A stretch of DNA of 64,000 bases from Hoeflea_A sp040932035 (lineage in GTDB: Bacteria; Pseudomonadota; Alphaproteobacteria; Rhizobiales; Rhizobiaceae): positions 434,001-498,000 of the forward strand of contig NZ_JBFRBB010000005.1 of assembly GCF_040932035.1 (NCBI RefSeq), read 5' to 3'. Positions 17,519-26,527 of the stretch are shown piece by piece. Within the stretch, counting starts at the first letter, position 1; each line of letters starts with the position of its first letter. The notes below the pieces were generated by a model, which saw only the letters and a program-made list of their open reading frames with translations, had not been told where the DNA came from and did not search any database. Both the position numbers and the translations under genes were made by a program.

Positions 17519-17765
17519 CAGCGCGTTCAATCCTCCGCAGTTCAGCGTCGCACATTATTATGCGATCGAACACAGCGTGTTGCGATTCGTCTGGCTTTTG
17601 TGACGCAGCCCCTGGGACAATGAACCAAATGGCCGCTTCGTCCGCATCGCAGCCGATAATCACGCCGCAGTTCGCATGATATTCGAACGCGGGCATGCGC
17701 CCACAGCGCTGCGCAACCCCTCGGCTATACGCAAGCAGACTTGACACTCGGGTTTCACACACCAT
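17511..17765 (-). CDS. small hypothetical protein overlapping the NDUFA9-like gene
   Basis: An 84-codon frame ends eight bases inside the next gene (ATGGCTGA junction), a layout compatible with translational coupling. The C-terminal half reads as plausible protein (VFDRIIMCDAELRRIERADG) with moderately GC-rich third positions, but there is no good ribosome site at its ATG, which falls in the TetR palindrome. An internal ATG at codon 24 may be the real start. I recognise no family. It may equally be non-coding leader. Confidence 0.3.
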   Translation of the reverse strand: MVCETRVSSLLAYSRGVAQRCGRMPAFEYHANCGVIIGCDADEAAIWFIVPGAASQKPDESQHAVFDRIIMCDAELRRIERADG

Positions 17766-17793
17766 ATAAGTAAATGACCAGTCATTTACTTAT
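17766..17793. promoter_or_regulatory. 28-bp perfect palindrome, probable TetR operator
   Basis: ATAAGTAAATGAC (17766-17778) and its exact complement GTCATTTACTTAT (17781-17793) flank a two-base centre. It ends 11 bases before the ATG of the TetR gene, so a bound repressor would block that start and probably the efflux operon behind it. Confidence 0.8.
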
Positions 17794-17804
17794 GGAAGCC
17801 GACC

Positions 17805-18449
17805 ATGGATGATGCTGAAACCGAACCGAAATGGCGCCGCAGGGCCGACGAACGGCCGGACGAAGTCCTTGATGCCGCGCTGAAAATGTTTGCCCGCAAC
17901 GGATTTGCCGCCACCAAGGTCGAGGACATCGCCAGCGAGGCCGGCCTGTCTAAGGGCGCCATCTACCGCTATTTCTCTAGCAAGGAAGACATCTTCGAAT
18001 CCCTGGTCAACCGGGCGATTGCGCCGATGGCTGAACGAACGCTTGAGCTCGTCGAAACGTCCAATGAAGATCCCGAAAAGCTGCTAAGGGCCATCTTTTC
18101 GGTGATTACGATGAGACTTTCCGACCCCCTGACGCTGGCGCTGCCGCGCGTCGTTCTGCAGGAGGCGGGCCGTTTCCCCCACCTTGCCGAAACCTATCGC
18201 AGACAGGTCCTCGACAAGGGCATTGCCGCATTTGAAATGATCGTGAAAAGGGGCATAGAAACCGGCCATTTCCGCCCCGTCAACGCGCGTCTCGCAATCC
18301 GCAACGTCCTGGGCCCGATGCTGGCTCATTTCATTCTCGGGCAGATATTCCAGATCGACCGCGACGCCCCGGTTTCGACTGAGGAATTCCTGGAAAGCCA
18401 TCTCGACATTCTCATGAACGGCCTTTTGAAGCCGCAGACAGGAGATTGA
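17805..18449 (+). CDS. TetR-family repressor of the efflux operon
   Basis: The 214-residue protein has the TetR helix-turn-helix between about residues 20 and 65 (VLDAALKMFARNGFAATKVEDIA, then GLSKGAIYRYFSSKEDIFESL) and a helical ligand-binding C-terminal domain. It is the first gene of a four-gene unit with the HlyD, ABC ATPase and permease genes, one base from the next start. The palindrome just upstream is the likely autoregulatory site. The inducer is unknown. Confidence 0.92.
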   Translation: MDDAETEPKWRRRADERPDEVLDAALKMFARNGFAATKVEDIASEAGLSKGAIYRYFSSKEDIFESLVNRAIAPMAERTLELVETSNEDPEKLLRAIFSVITMRLSDPLTLALPRVVLQEAGRFPHLAETYRRQVLDKGIAAFEMIVKRGIETGHFRPVNARLAIRNVLGPMLAHFILGQIFQIDRDAPVSTEEFLESHLDILMNGLLKPQTGD

Positions 18450-18450
18450 C

Positions 18451-19401
18451 ATGAACACGATCTATGCCTGGTTCATTGCCGTCATGGCCTTCTTCGGCAT
18501 TGGAGCCGATCAGGACGCCGGCAACATCTATTTCGGCTATGTCGAAGGCGAATATGTCTATGTCGCCGCCAAGCAGAGCGGCATTCTGCAGACCCTTTCC
18601 GTCACGCGCGGCGATAGTGTTGTGGCCGGACAGGACCTCTTCACGCTGGACAATGATCAGCAGCTTGTCGCTCTTGGCCAGGCCGAGGCCGACCTGATGA
18701 TGGCGCGCGCCAAACTCATCGACGAAAGCACCGGACAGCGGCCCGAAGAACTGGAAGTTATCGAGGAGCAGCTCCGCAATGCCGAAGCGAGTTTTGCGCT
18801 TGCAAAGGCTGATTATGAGCGTTCGAAGGAATTGTCCGTAAGTGATTTCGTCTCGCCGAGCCAGCTCGATCAGGCGGCCGCAACACTCGATCAGGCGGCC
18901 GCGACGGTCGCCCAGCAACGCGCGCAGCTCAAGGTCGCGCGCCTGCCGGCAAGAAGCGCACAGCTCGACGAGGCGCGCCAGTCGGTCAAATCCTCCGAAC
19001 TTGCAGTCGACAACGCCCGCATCGATCTTTCGGACCGGTCACTGTCCGCGCCCGCCAGCGGCTATGTGCAGCAGACCTATTTTCTGCCGGGCGAATATGT
19101 TTCTGCCGGAATGCCGGTCGTTTCAATCCTGCCGCCGGGTGAGGTCAAGTTCCAGTTCTATGTCGGCGAGCCGGATCGTGCGGATATGACGATCGGTCAA
19201 CAGGTGCTGATCGGCTGCGACAATTGCAAGGAGCCGATAAAGGCGCGCATCACCTACATCTCGTCCTCGGCGGAATATACGCCGCCGGTCATCTACAGCC
19301 TCGAGGAACGCTCCAAGCTCGTCTTCATGGCCGAGGCCCTGCCCGACGGGCCGACGACACTGCTTCCCGGCCAGCCGATTGAAGTCAGGCCGGCAAAATG
19401 A
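18451..19401 (+). CDS. HlyD-family membrane fusion protein of an ABC exporter
   Basis: The 316-residue periplasmic adaptor has one N-terminal membrane anchor (about 4-18), a biotinyl-lipoyl half GILQTLSVTRGDSVVAGQDLF, a long alpha-helical hairpin rich in A, Q and E (about 70-185) and the returning lipoyl half SLSAPASGYVQQTYFLPGEYV. This is the layout of YbhG-like adaptors that couple ABC exporters to outer-membrane TolC. No outer-membrane channel gene is nearby. GGAG precedes the ATG; the stop overlaps the next gene by four bases. Confidence 0.92.
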   Translation: MNTIYAWFIAVMAFFGIGADQDAGNIYFGYVEGEYVYVAAKQSGILQTLSVTRGDSVVAGQDLFTLDNDQQLVALGQAEADLMMARAKLIDESTGQRPEELEVIEEQLRNAEASFALAKADYERSKELSVSDFVSPSQLDQAAATLDQAAATVAQQRAQLKVARLPARSAQLDEARQSVKSSELAVDNARIDLSDRSLSAPASGYVQQTYFLPGEYVSAGMPVVSILPPGEVKFQFYVGEPDRADMTIGQQVLIGCDNCKEPIKARITYISSSAEYTPPVIYSLEERSKLVFMAEALPDGPTTLLPGQPIEVRPAK

Positions 19402-20348
19402 GCAACACCGAAGAAGAGCCGGTCATCGATGTCGAGGGACTGGTCAAGAAATTCGGCGACAAGACCGTCGTCGACAAATTCGACATCCGCGTCCCCAAGG
19501 GGGCCATATACGGCTTCCTCGGCCCCAACGGCAGCGGCAAGACGACGACCATACGCATGCTGTGCGGCCTGTTGACCCCCGACGCCGGCTCGGGCCGCTG
19601 TCTCGGCTATGACATTTTGCGCCAGTCCGACAACATCAAGGAACATGTGGGCTACATGACGCAGAAATTCTCGCTTTATGAGGATCTGACGATCCGCGAA
19701 AACCTCGATTTCATGGCCCGCATGTACCGGGTGCCGGACCGCAAGGAAAAGGTCGACAAGGCGCTTGAAGACCTTGGTCTTGCCAACCGGTCCCAACAGC
19801 AGGCCGGTGAGCTTTCGGGCGGCTGGAAGCAGCGGCTGGCGCTTGCCGCATGCCTTCTGCACGGGCCTGATCTGCTCCTGCTCGACGAACCGACGGCCGG
19901 GGTCGACCCGAAGGCGCGCCGTGACTTCTGGGACGAGATCCGCCGCCTGTCGGATGCCGGCGTGACAGTGCTGGTCTCGACCCACTACATGGACGAGGCG
20001 ATCCAGTGCGACAACATCGCCTATATCGCCTATGGCGAAAAGCTGATCGACGGCCCGGCAAAGAAAATCCCCGAAATGGTCGGCCTTCACACCTGGCGCG
20101 TCGAGGGGCCTGATCTTGCCACCCTGTCGGCGGCTCTCGAAGGCAAGGAGGGGGTGGAGCAGGTCGCCCGCTTCGGCTCGGCGCTGCACGTATCGGGCAT
20201 GGACCGCGAAAAGCTGGAAGAGGCCGTTGAGCCTTTCAGGAAGGACGATCGCTACAGTTGGGCCTATCAGCCGGCTGGCCTTGAAGAGGTCTTCATTCAT
20301 CTCATGAGCGGTTCCACCGACAATTTCGCGGAAAAGAAGGCCGGTTGA
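19398..20348 (+). CDS. ABC exporter ATP-binding protein (YbhF-like)
   Basis: The 316-residue ATPase has Walker A GPNGSGKTT near residue 43, the Q-loop MTQKFSLYEDL, signature GELSGGWKQRLALA, Walker B LLLLDEPTAGVDP and the switch histidine in LVSTHYMDEA. After about residue 235 a C-terminal extension of the drug-export type follows. It has one nucleotide-binding domain, so it should act as a dimer with the permease encoded next. Substrates of YbhFSR-type pumps are drugs and cations, but this one is uncharacterised. Confidence 0.94.
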   Translation: MSNTEEEPVIDVEGLVKKFGDKTVVDKFDIRVPKGAIYGFLGPNGSGKTTTIRMLCGLLTPDAGSGRCLGYDILRQSDNIKEHVGYMTQKFSLYEDLTIRENLDFMARMYRVPDRKEKVDKALEDLGLANRSQQQAGELSGGWKQRLALAACLLHGPDLLLLDEPTAGVDPKARRDFWDEIRRLSDAGVTVLVSTHYMDEAIQCDNIAYIAYGEKLIDGPAKKIPEMVGLHTWRVEGPDLATLSAALEGKEGVEQVARFGSALHVSGMDREKLEEAVEPFRKDDRYSWAYQPAGLEEVFIHLMSGSTDNFAEKKAG

Positions 20349-20349
20349 C

Positions 20350-21480
20350 ATGGTTTTCTCAGTCAGCAGATTTCTGGCGATTTTGATGAAGGAATTCATC
20401 CAGATGCGGCGCGACCGCATGACCTTCGCCATGATGGTTGCCATACCGATCATGCAGTTGATGCTTTTCGGATTCGCCATCAACTCCGATCCGCGCCATC
20501 TGCCGACCCTTGTCGAAGTCCATGACAGCGGGCCGTTTGTGCGCCGTTTCCTGGCGTCAATGGAAACATCCACCTATTTCGATATCCAGGGGACCGTCGC
20601 CAACAGCCGCGAGGTGGACCGGGTCCTCAAAGCCGGAGACGCCAATTTCGTCGTCACCATCCCGGAAAATTTCGAGCGCGATATCATCCGCGGCGAAAAA
20701 CCCGCACTGCTGGTCGCCGCCGATGCATCCGACCCTTCAACGTCCGGATCGGCGACAAGGGCGCTGACCGTTCTTGCACAAAATTCGATCAACGCGCTGG
20801 CAACCGGACCTTTGTCCTATCTGGCTGGCACCGCGGATGCTTTTTCCGTCATTGCCCATGCCCGCTACAATCCGGCAGCCAAGACAAGCTACAACATTGT
20901 GCCGGGCCTGCTTGCCATCATCATTTCGATGACCATGGTGATGATCACGGCAATCGCCATCGTGCGCGAAAGCGAGCGCGGCACCATGGAAACCCTGCTT
21001 GCGACGCCGGCGCGGGCGCCGGAAGTCATGCTCGGCAAGATCATTCCCTACGTGGTGATCGGCTATGTGCAGACCTGTGTCTTCTTCGTCCTGGCATTCT
21101 GGGTGTTCAGCGTACCGTTCGCCGGACCTTTCATGCCGTTTCTTCTCGGCCTCAACATCTTCATCATCGTCAATCTTGCGCTTGGTTTCCTGTTTTCGAC
21201 CGTCGCCAAGAACCAGATGCAGGCCATGCAGATGTCGTTCTTCTACATGCTGCCGTCGATCCTTCTGTCCGGCTTCATGTTCCCCTTTGCGGCAATGCCC
21301 GGCTGGGCCCAGGCCATAGGCACGGTCATCCCGTCGACCCATTTCATGCGCATCATCCGCAAGATCATGCTCAAGGGCGCTGATCTTTCCGACATCGTTC
21401 CCGACATAAGGGCACTGCTGATCATTCTTGCCGCTGTCTCGATCCTTGCCATGCTGCGCTACAAGCGTACGCTGGACTAG
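20350..21480 (+). CDS. ABC-2 type permease (YbhR/YbhS-like)
   Basis: The 376-residue membrane protein has one N-terminal segment (RMTFAMMVAIPIMQLMLFGFAI), an extracytoplasmic domain (about 55-170), then five C-terminal segments beginning IVPGLLAIIISMTMVMITAIAI. RESERGTMETLLATPARAPE is the ABC-2 signature contacting the ATPase. E. coli has two permeases (YbhS and YbhR); only one is encoded here, so a homodimer is likely. It ends nine bases from the convergent TetR gene. Confidence 0.93.
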   Translation: MVFSVSRFLAILMKEFIQMRRDRMTFAMMVAIPIMQLMLFGFAINSDPRHLPTLVEVHDSGPFVRRFLASMETSTYFDIQGTVANSREVDRVLKAGDANFVVTIPENFERDIIRGEKPALLVAADASDPSTSGSATRALTVLAQNSINALATGPLSYLAGTADAFSVIAHARYNPAAKTSYNIVPGLLAIIISMTMVMITAIAIVRESERGTMETLLATPARAPEVMLGKIIPYVVIGYVQTCVFFVLAFWVFSVPFAGPFMPFLLGLNIFIIVNLALGFLFSTVAKNQMQAMQMSFFYMLPSILLSGFMFPFAAMPGWAQAIGTVIPSTHFMRIIRKIMLKGADLSDIVPDIRALLIILAAVSILAMLRYKRTLD

Positions 21481-21488
21481 GCGTTGCC

Positions 21489-22058
21489 TTAGACCTGCAC
21501 CAGCCGCTGCTCGGCCCGGCGGAAGCTTTCGGCAAGCACTGTCGCATCGCCCAGTGCATGGGCGAGCGATATACCGCCTTGCCATTCGACGACGATCTCA
21601 CGCGCTTTCGCGAGCGCCACAGACGGTCGCGAACCGGTGCGCTGCAATTCGCGCCCGATGAAACCTGTCAGAAGCTCAAAGGACTGGGCCGCGCGTGTGG
21701 AGGCATCGGGCGCCTCGATGCGAAAATCGCGCACTGCCAGTGCAATCGGACACCCGTGTTCAACGCGGCTGCGGCTTGATTGTGAAAGTTTGCGCAGGAG
21801 ATTGAGAACCCGGCGGCGCGGATCGGCCTCCGCCTGCGATATCTCCTCCAGCATCGCCTGCGTTTCCTGCACGAAGATATCAGCCACCCCGGTGGCGATG
21901 TCCTGCTTGGTGCGGAAATAGTAATAGACATTGCCGAGCGGCACTTCGGCGTCCTTGGCAATATCGGCAAGGCTGGTGCTGCCATATCCGAAATGCCAGA
22001 ACCGGTTCGCAGCCGCCGCCAGCAACTGACGGCGCCGTTTGTCGCCGCGTTTGCTCAA
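21489..22058 (-). CDS. TetR-family transcriptional regulator
   Basis: The 189-residue protein has a TetR DNA-binding domain (RRQLLAAAANRFWHFGYGSTSLADIAKDAEVPLGNVYYYF, shown in two parts, about residues 9-48) and a C-terminal helical domain containing HGCPIALAVRDF, a segment found in the AcrR/YcdC-like branch. The start is TTG at 22058, three bases after the Trm112 stop, so translation is coupled to that gene. Target genes are not evident. Confidence 0.87.
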   Translation of the reverse strand: MSKRGDKRRRQLLAAAANRFWHFGYGSTSLADIAKDAEVPLGNVYYYFRTKQDIATGVADIFVQETQAMLEEISQAEADPRRRVLNLLRKLSQSSRSRVEHGCPIALAVRDFRIEAPDASTRAAQSFELLTGFIGRELQRTGSRPSVALAKAREIVVEWQGGISLAHALGDATVLAESFRRAEQRLVQV

Positions 22059-22061
22059 TTC

Positions 22062-22268
22062 CTATGCCTTTTTATCTTCGTCGATTTGCCGCGCTTCCGA
22101 CGGCAGCATGATGGGAATTCCGTCGCGAATCGGATAGGCCAGTCCCGCCGATTGGGAAATCAGCTCGTTTGTCTCCTCATCCAGAACCAGCCGGCCCTTG
22201 GTCAGCGGGCAGACGAGCAGATCCAGGAGCTTCTTGTCTATGGTGGCGGACGGACGGATATCGGACAT
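22062..22268 (-). CDS. Trm112 family protein
   Basis: A 68-residue protein with LLDLLVCPLTKGRLVLDEET at about residues 14-33 and SQSAGLAYPIRDGIPIMLPSEAR near the C-terminus, the bacterial Trm112/YcaR pattern. Eukaryotic Trm112 activates methyltransferases; the bacterial role is less clear. Only one cysteine remains, so it is unlikely to bind zinc. It follows the LON-domain gene, a pairing common in rhizobia. Confidence 0.92.
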   Translation of the reverse strand: MSDIRPSATIDKKLLDLLVCPLTKGRLVLDEETNELISQSAGLAYPIRDGIPIMLPSEARQIDEDKKA

Positions 22269-22292
22269 GCTGAACCCTGATTTCGCGCGAAT

Positions 22293-22970
22293 CTATTGCA
22301 GCACCGTATCATAATCGTCATTGTCACGCGCCAGCGCTATCTCGGTGATGGCGATCAACGTATCCGCACGCGTTTTGAGGTCCGGCGCCTCTAAAAGCGC
22401 CTGTTTTTCCGCCGGACCATAGGGCGCCATCATCGACATGGTATTGACGAGCGTTGAATTGCTCGCCTGGCCGACGCTTTCCCAGTCCGCTTCGAGCTGA
22501 TTGGCTTCGAGGTAAGCGCGAAAACTTTCAAGCAATGCCTCGCGGTTGACCTTGTCTTCGCCGTTGTCGGCAGAAAGGTCGTTGAGGAATGGTGCAATGC
22601 GGCCCTGCCGATAGGCCTTTTTCATTGGCGCCTCTTCGAGCAGCCGGAAACGGCAGATGCCGACAAGCGAAATGATGTAGCGTCCGTCTCCGGTTTCCGA
22701 AAGGGAGGTGATGCGCCCGAGCGTTCCAACCGCACACAGCGCCGGATGGTCACCGCTTTCAACATTGCCGTTGAGATCGAAGCGGGGCTGGATGATGGCG
22801 ACGATACGGTTTGACGACAGCACATCGTCGATCATGGCGAGATAGCGCGGCTCGAAAATGTTGAGCGGCATCTGCCCGCAGGGCAATAGCAGCGCACCGG
22901 ACAGGGGAAACAGGGCAACGTTTGCCGGAATATCCTTCTCGGTCCGGTAATGTACATTTCCTACTTGCAA
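22293..22970 (-). CDS. LON peptidase substrate-binding domain protein
   Basis: The 225-residue protein has the LON N-terminal domain only: ALFPLSGALLLPCGQMPLNIFEPRYLAMIDD near the start and GTLGRITSLSETGDGRYIISLVGICRF further on. There is no ATPase or protease part. No ATG lies before the domain in this frame except far upstream inside the amidase region, so I take the TTG at 22970 (LQVGNVHYRT), which matches the start of homologues. Role unknown, possibly a proteolysis adaptor. Trm112 and TetR genes follow. Confidence 0.85.
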   Translation of the reverse strand: MQVGNVHYRTEKDIPANVALFPLSGALLLPCGQMPLNIFEPRYLAMIDDVLSSNRIVAIIQPRFDLNGNVESGDHPALCAVGTLGRITSLSETGDGRYIISLVGICRFRLLEEAPMKKAYRQGRIAPFLNDLSADNGEDKVNREALLESFRAYLEANQLEADWESVGQASNSTLVNTMSMMAPYGPAEKQALLEAPDLKTRADTLIAITEIALARDNDDYDTVLQ

Positions 22971-23031
22971 CGGCCATGACCCCAAAAAACTACGCGACAC
23001 TCTAGAAGATTTGGGGCCGGTCGCGCAATTC

Positions 23032-24435
23032 TCAAGAGCCGAAACATCTTTTGACTGAAGCACCCGGCGCGGCAATTTGCTGCAGCATTGACGACAGCCG
23101 CCCTGCAAGTGCCAGAAGTTGCCGCTCGCAACCCGTCTTTCCCACAAGTTGCGCACCGACCGGAAGGCCGAAACCGTCCAGTCCAAGGGGCATGGTTACG
23201 ACCGGATTTCCGGCCAGCGACACCGGTGTTGTAAAGGCTGTCAGCGCATCGAGATAACCGAGCTGATTGCCGTCGATATCGAACGGTTCCGCATAATCGC
23301 GCACCGGCCCGGTAACCGATGTCGGTTTTCGGTGACGAAAGGTGCCGACACATGAGACCGGCAACAACAGCGCATCATGATTTTCCAGAAATGCCGAAAG
23401 ATCGGCAGCCACCGCCCGCTGGCGGTCAAGAGCCCTGCCATAGGCTTTTTCGCAGCGGCGGTATCCCTCATGGACCGGCTTGAGAAACCGCGGCGACCGG
23501 GCAGCTGCAGCGCGCCCCAATTGCCGCGCAAGCAGCCGCTCGACCCGGTTCATCAGTGCGCCCGTCTCATGACCCATGATGGTGCCGTAGCTTTCCCAGC
23601 TATCGGGGCAAATCAGCGCCTGCGGCACCGCCCGGACAATTTCCACATCATTGCTGCCGAACGTCGCGACCGCACGTTCAAATACATCGGTTATCCGCTT
23701 TTCCACCGGCAAAATATTTGAGCCGCTGCAAACGGCAAGCCGTATTCTGTTTGCCTCAATTTCCTGCCGGACTTCACCACTCATATGCGTCCACAGGAGT
23801 TCAAGATCGTCGACGGACCGCGCGATCGGCCCGATGCGGGCAAAGTGGCGCAGCTCAATTCCGTTTCCCTTCATCATGCCGTCGCCGGGAAGCGCACCGG
23901 CGCTTGGCAACAGGCTGTAAACCCCGCAAAAAGCGGCCGGAATGCGCAGCGAGCCGGCAAGATCGGCTCCGATATCGGCAAGGCTCATGCCGCTGGCGAC
24001 CGCCGCCGCGCCGCCGCCACTGCTGCCGCCCGAAGTGTATTCAAGGTTCCACGGATTGTTTGTGCGGCCGATGAGGTCGTTGCCGGTCTGAAAATCCATC
24101 GCCAGCGGCGGCAGGCTGGTTTTACCGATGATGGTAGCACCGGCATCAACAAGCCTTTGCACGGCGGTTGCTGTTTTCTCGGGAACCATGGGCCGCTTTT
24201 CCGCCAGCCCGAATGTGCAGGGCATGCCGGCGACATGAATCTGGTCCTTCACGCTGATCGGCAAACCGGCAAGCGGGGTATCGGCAGCGAGTGCAGCTGG
24301 TTCGTCGACACAGTGAATGAAGGCATTGATCTGCGGGTCGAGCGCGCGCCGCCTGCCTTCCAGTTCCGATAATATGGCCTGATGTGTCACGTCGCCCGCC
24401 TTGAGCGCCGTAACCGTTGCCGATGCGCCTTCCAT
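23032..24435 (-). CDS. amidase signature-family enzyme
   Basis: The 467-residue hydrolase has the amidase-signature triad: Lys63 in ISVKDQ, the cis-Ser of TSGGSSGGGAAAVASG (about 138-139) and nucleophile Ser162 in ADLAGSLRIPAAFCG. Such enzymes hydrolyse amide bonds of small molecules or Glu-tRNA(Gln); the lack of GatB/GatC neighbours and the divergent C-terminal half argue against GatA. ATG 24435 has GGAG eight bases upstream, unlike the GTG at 24477. It sits between AraC and LON genes on the same strand. Confidence 0.88.
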   Translation of the reverse strand: MEGASATVTALKAGDVTHQAILSELEGRRRALDPQINAFIHCVDEPAALAADTPLAGLPISVKDQIHVAGMPCTFGLAEKRPMVPEKTATAVQRLVDAGATIIGKTSLPPLAMDFQTGNDLIGRTNNPWNLEYTSGGSSGGGAAAVASGMSLADIGADLAGSLRIPAAFCGVYSLLPSAGALPGDGMMKGNGIELRHFARIGPIARSVDDLELLWTHMSGEVRQEIEANRIRLAVCSGSNILPVEKRITDVFERAVATFGSNDVEIVRAVPQALICPDSWESYGTIMGHETGALMNRVERLLARQLGRAAAARSPRFLKPVHEGYRRCEKAYGRALDRQRAVAADLSAFLENHDALLLPVSCVGTFRHRKPTSVTGPVRDYAEPFDIDGNQLGYLDALTAFTTPVSLAGNPVVTMPLGLDGFGLPVGAQLVGKTGCERQLLALAGRLSSMLQQIAAPGASVKRCFGS

Positions 24436-24534
24436 GTCATTTGCTCCAGAAAATTGATCCGGAGGCGAGGGTGTCACGGCAGCGGCGGCAATTCTGTCCC
24501 GATCGTGCTGTTTTGGCGAACATGGTGCCCGGCA

Positions 24535-25425
24535 TCACACGACCGGGATATGGATAAGGGCTGTCGGTCGTCTCTTGCTCGCAAAATCCGGATCCGGCAA
24601 ATAGGATTCGAACGGCCATTCGTCCCTCAAGGTAGGATCGGTCACAGCCGCCCAGCCGTGATAGATGCGGTTCCAGCTCTGATAGAGATATTTGTAGCTG
24701 CCGAAATGTTCGAACACCGCATAACGCCCCGGTTCGAAGCGGCGCCAGCCCTCACCCCAGCTGCTTGCATAGACTTCTTCGGTCAGCCCGCCGAAATATC
24801 CGGTCACCTGTGTGTCGTTGAGCTGATCCGGTTCATCCGGAAAGCTGCCGATAACCGCCAGCAGCCGGTTTCCGGCCTCGGCGACCAGACCGCCGCGAAC
24901 CTGGTCGGATATCACTTGCCCGCCATCGAAGAAACTGCCATCCAGCGTTCCCTTGAACGAGCGAAAAACGAATGCGCGGCGGGGCTGATCCACCAGCTTC
25001 GGCTGTGACACCGGATGGTCTGCTGGTTGGGACAGTAAAAAGGGTCTGGAAAGGCCTTCCCGGCGACGTCCGTTGGCCGGATCTTTTCGGAACTGCGACG
25101 GCGTGCACCCGAAATGGCGGCGAAAGGCGCGTGAAAAGGCGCTATGGGTCTCGAAACCGCACTCCAGCGCAGTGGTGATTATCGACTGGCCCCGCTTGTC
25201 GAAAATCATCCTGGCCGCGTGTTCCAGCCGCCGGCTGCTGACATAGCCGCCGACAGATTCGCCCATATGGGCGACGAACAGGCGTTGAAAGTGGAAAGGC
25301 GAAAGATGGGCGTGCCGGGCGATGCGCTTGATCGTCAGGCGCTCGGAAAGCGCGCCCTCGATAAAAACAAGGGCACGTTCAAGCCGCGCCCTTGTTTGGT
25401 TGATCCGGGCGCCGTCTTCGCTCAA
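24535..25425 (-). CDS. AraC-family regulator with GyrI-like effector domain
   Basis: The 296-residue protein has two helix-turn-helix motifs at the N-terminus (SERLTIKRIARHAHLSPFHF and SIITTALECGFETHSAFSRAF, about residues 27-105) followed by a GyrI-like small-molecule-binding domain ending in WPFESYLPDPD. This is the Rob/SoxS-with-GyrI type that senses hydrophobic compounds. The start is TTG with AAGG seven bases upstream. It lies 16 bases after the thioredoxin gene and before the amidase; it may control the latter. Confidence 0.88.
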   Translation of the reverse strand: MSEDGARINQTRARLERALVFIEGALSERLTIKRIARHAHLSPFHFQRLFVAHMGESVGGYVSSRRLEHAARMIFDKRGQSIITTALECGFETHSAFSRAFRRHFGCTPSQFRKDPANGRRREGLSRPFLLSQPADHPVSQPKLVDQPRRAFVFRSFKGTLDGSFFDGGQVISDQVRGGLVAEAGNRLLAVIGSFPDEPDQLNDTQVTGYFGGLTEEVYASSWGEGWRRFEPGRYAVFEHFGSYKYLYQSWNRIYHGWAAVTDPTLRDEWPFESYLPDPDFASKRRPTALIHIPVV

Positions 25426-25441
25426 GACGATGCCTTGCCGG

Positions 25442-26431
25442 TCAGGAGAACATCAGTGAGGACAGCTTGCGCCGCGCCGAAACCGTTGCCGGATCCGTCG
25501 GACCCCAGGCCTCGAAGAATGTCAGCAACTGCTTGCGCGCGCCGTCGTCCTGCCATTCGCGGTCGGTCTTCATGATGTAGAGCAGATGGTCGGCCGCCTC
25601 TTCACGCTGTCCCCTCACGTTGAGGATCTTCGCCATGTCGAAGCGCGCTTCGTGATCGTCCGCATTGGCTGCCAGCCGCGCTTCGAGCTGCGCCGGGTCA
25701 CCGAGGCTCGCCACCTCTTCTTCCAGTGCGAAACGGGCAAGGATACTGGCGACTTCCGGAACTTGTCTCTGCTCGTCGTTCAATCCCTCGATCAGCTCTT
25801 TTGCGCGATCGACCTGACCGGCAGCGATCATGCATTCGGCCATGCCGGCCATCGCCTTGGCATTGTCGGGCTGCTCCTGCAGGATCGAGCCGAAGATCTG
25901 GGCGGCAAGATTGACATCGCCGCTATCGAGCGCGGCACGGCCTTCGGCAAGGATCGCGTCGATATCCGGCGCACCGCCGTTTTCCTTCACCAGCTTGTCG
26001 ATAAATTGCTTGATCTGGCTTTCAGGCACCGCGCCCATGAACGCATCCACCGGCTTGCCGCCCGAAAACGCCACAACCGCCGGGATGGACTGGATGCCCA
26101 TCTGGCCGGGGATCGCCGGATGATCGTCGATATTGAGCTTGACCAGCTTGACCTGGCCGCGCTGCTCGGTCACCACTTTTTCGATGATCGGACCGAGCTG
26201 CTTGCAGGGTCCGCACCAGGGCGCCCAGAAATCGACAAGCACCGGCTGATTTTGGGATTCGGCAATGACATCGGCGGTAAATTCCGCCGTCGTGGTGTCC
26301 TTTATCAGCGGACCGCCCGACGGGGCGCCGGCGGGCGCTGCGGGAGCCTCAGGCTGGCCATCGCCAAAACTCACCGTGCCGCCCATCTGGTTGCCATAGG
26401 AACCGCCATAGGGGTTGTCGCCATCCTGCAT
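25442..26431 (-). CDS. thioredoxin-TPR fusion (CnoX/YbbN-like)
   Basis: The 329-residue protein has a G/P-rich leader (about 1-40), a thioredoxin domain with VDFWAPWCGPCKQLGP carrying Cys73 and Cys76, and a C-terminal TPR region (about 155-329). YbbN/CnoX proteins hold unfolded or oxidised substrates and pass them to GroEL. E. coli CnoX lacks the CxxC redox pair, whereas here WCGPC is intact, as in many alphaproteobacteria, so disulfide reduction is likely. An alternative name is simply trxA-like. Confidence 0.92.
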   Translation of the reverse strand: MQDGDNPYGGSYGNQMGGTVSFGDGQPEAPAAPAGAPSGGPLIKDTTTAEFTADVIAESQNQPVLVDFWAPWCGPCKQLGPIIEKVVTEQRGQVKLVKLNIDDHPAIPGQMGIQSIPAVVAFSGGKPVDAFMGAVPESQIKQFIDKLVKENGGAPDIDAILAEGRAALDSGDVNLAAQIFGSILQEQPDNAKAMAGMAECMIAAGQVDRAKELIEGLNDEQRQVPEVASILARFALEEEVASLGDPAQLEARLAANADDHEARFDMAKILNVRGQREEAADHLLYIMKTDREWQDDGARKQLLTFFEAWGPTDPATVSARRKLSSLMFS

Positions 26432-26527
26432 CAGGTTTCTCCGGTTTTCCGTGCGGCTTTACGGGCCGCTCAATTATCTGCGTCACCATGCAAAATCGGT
26501 GACATCGCCTTGAATTTCAAGGTGTGC

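Noticed and set aside
19293..20573. 426-codon open frame opposite the ABC ATPase gene
   Set aside because: Antisense to Walker and signature motifs that are clearly coded on the plus strand.
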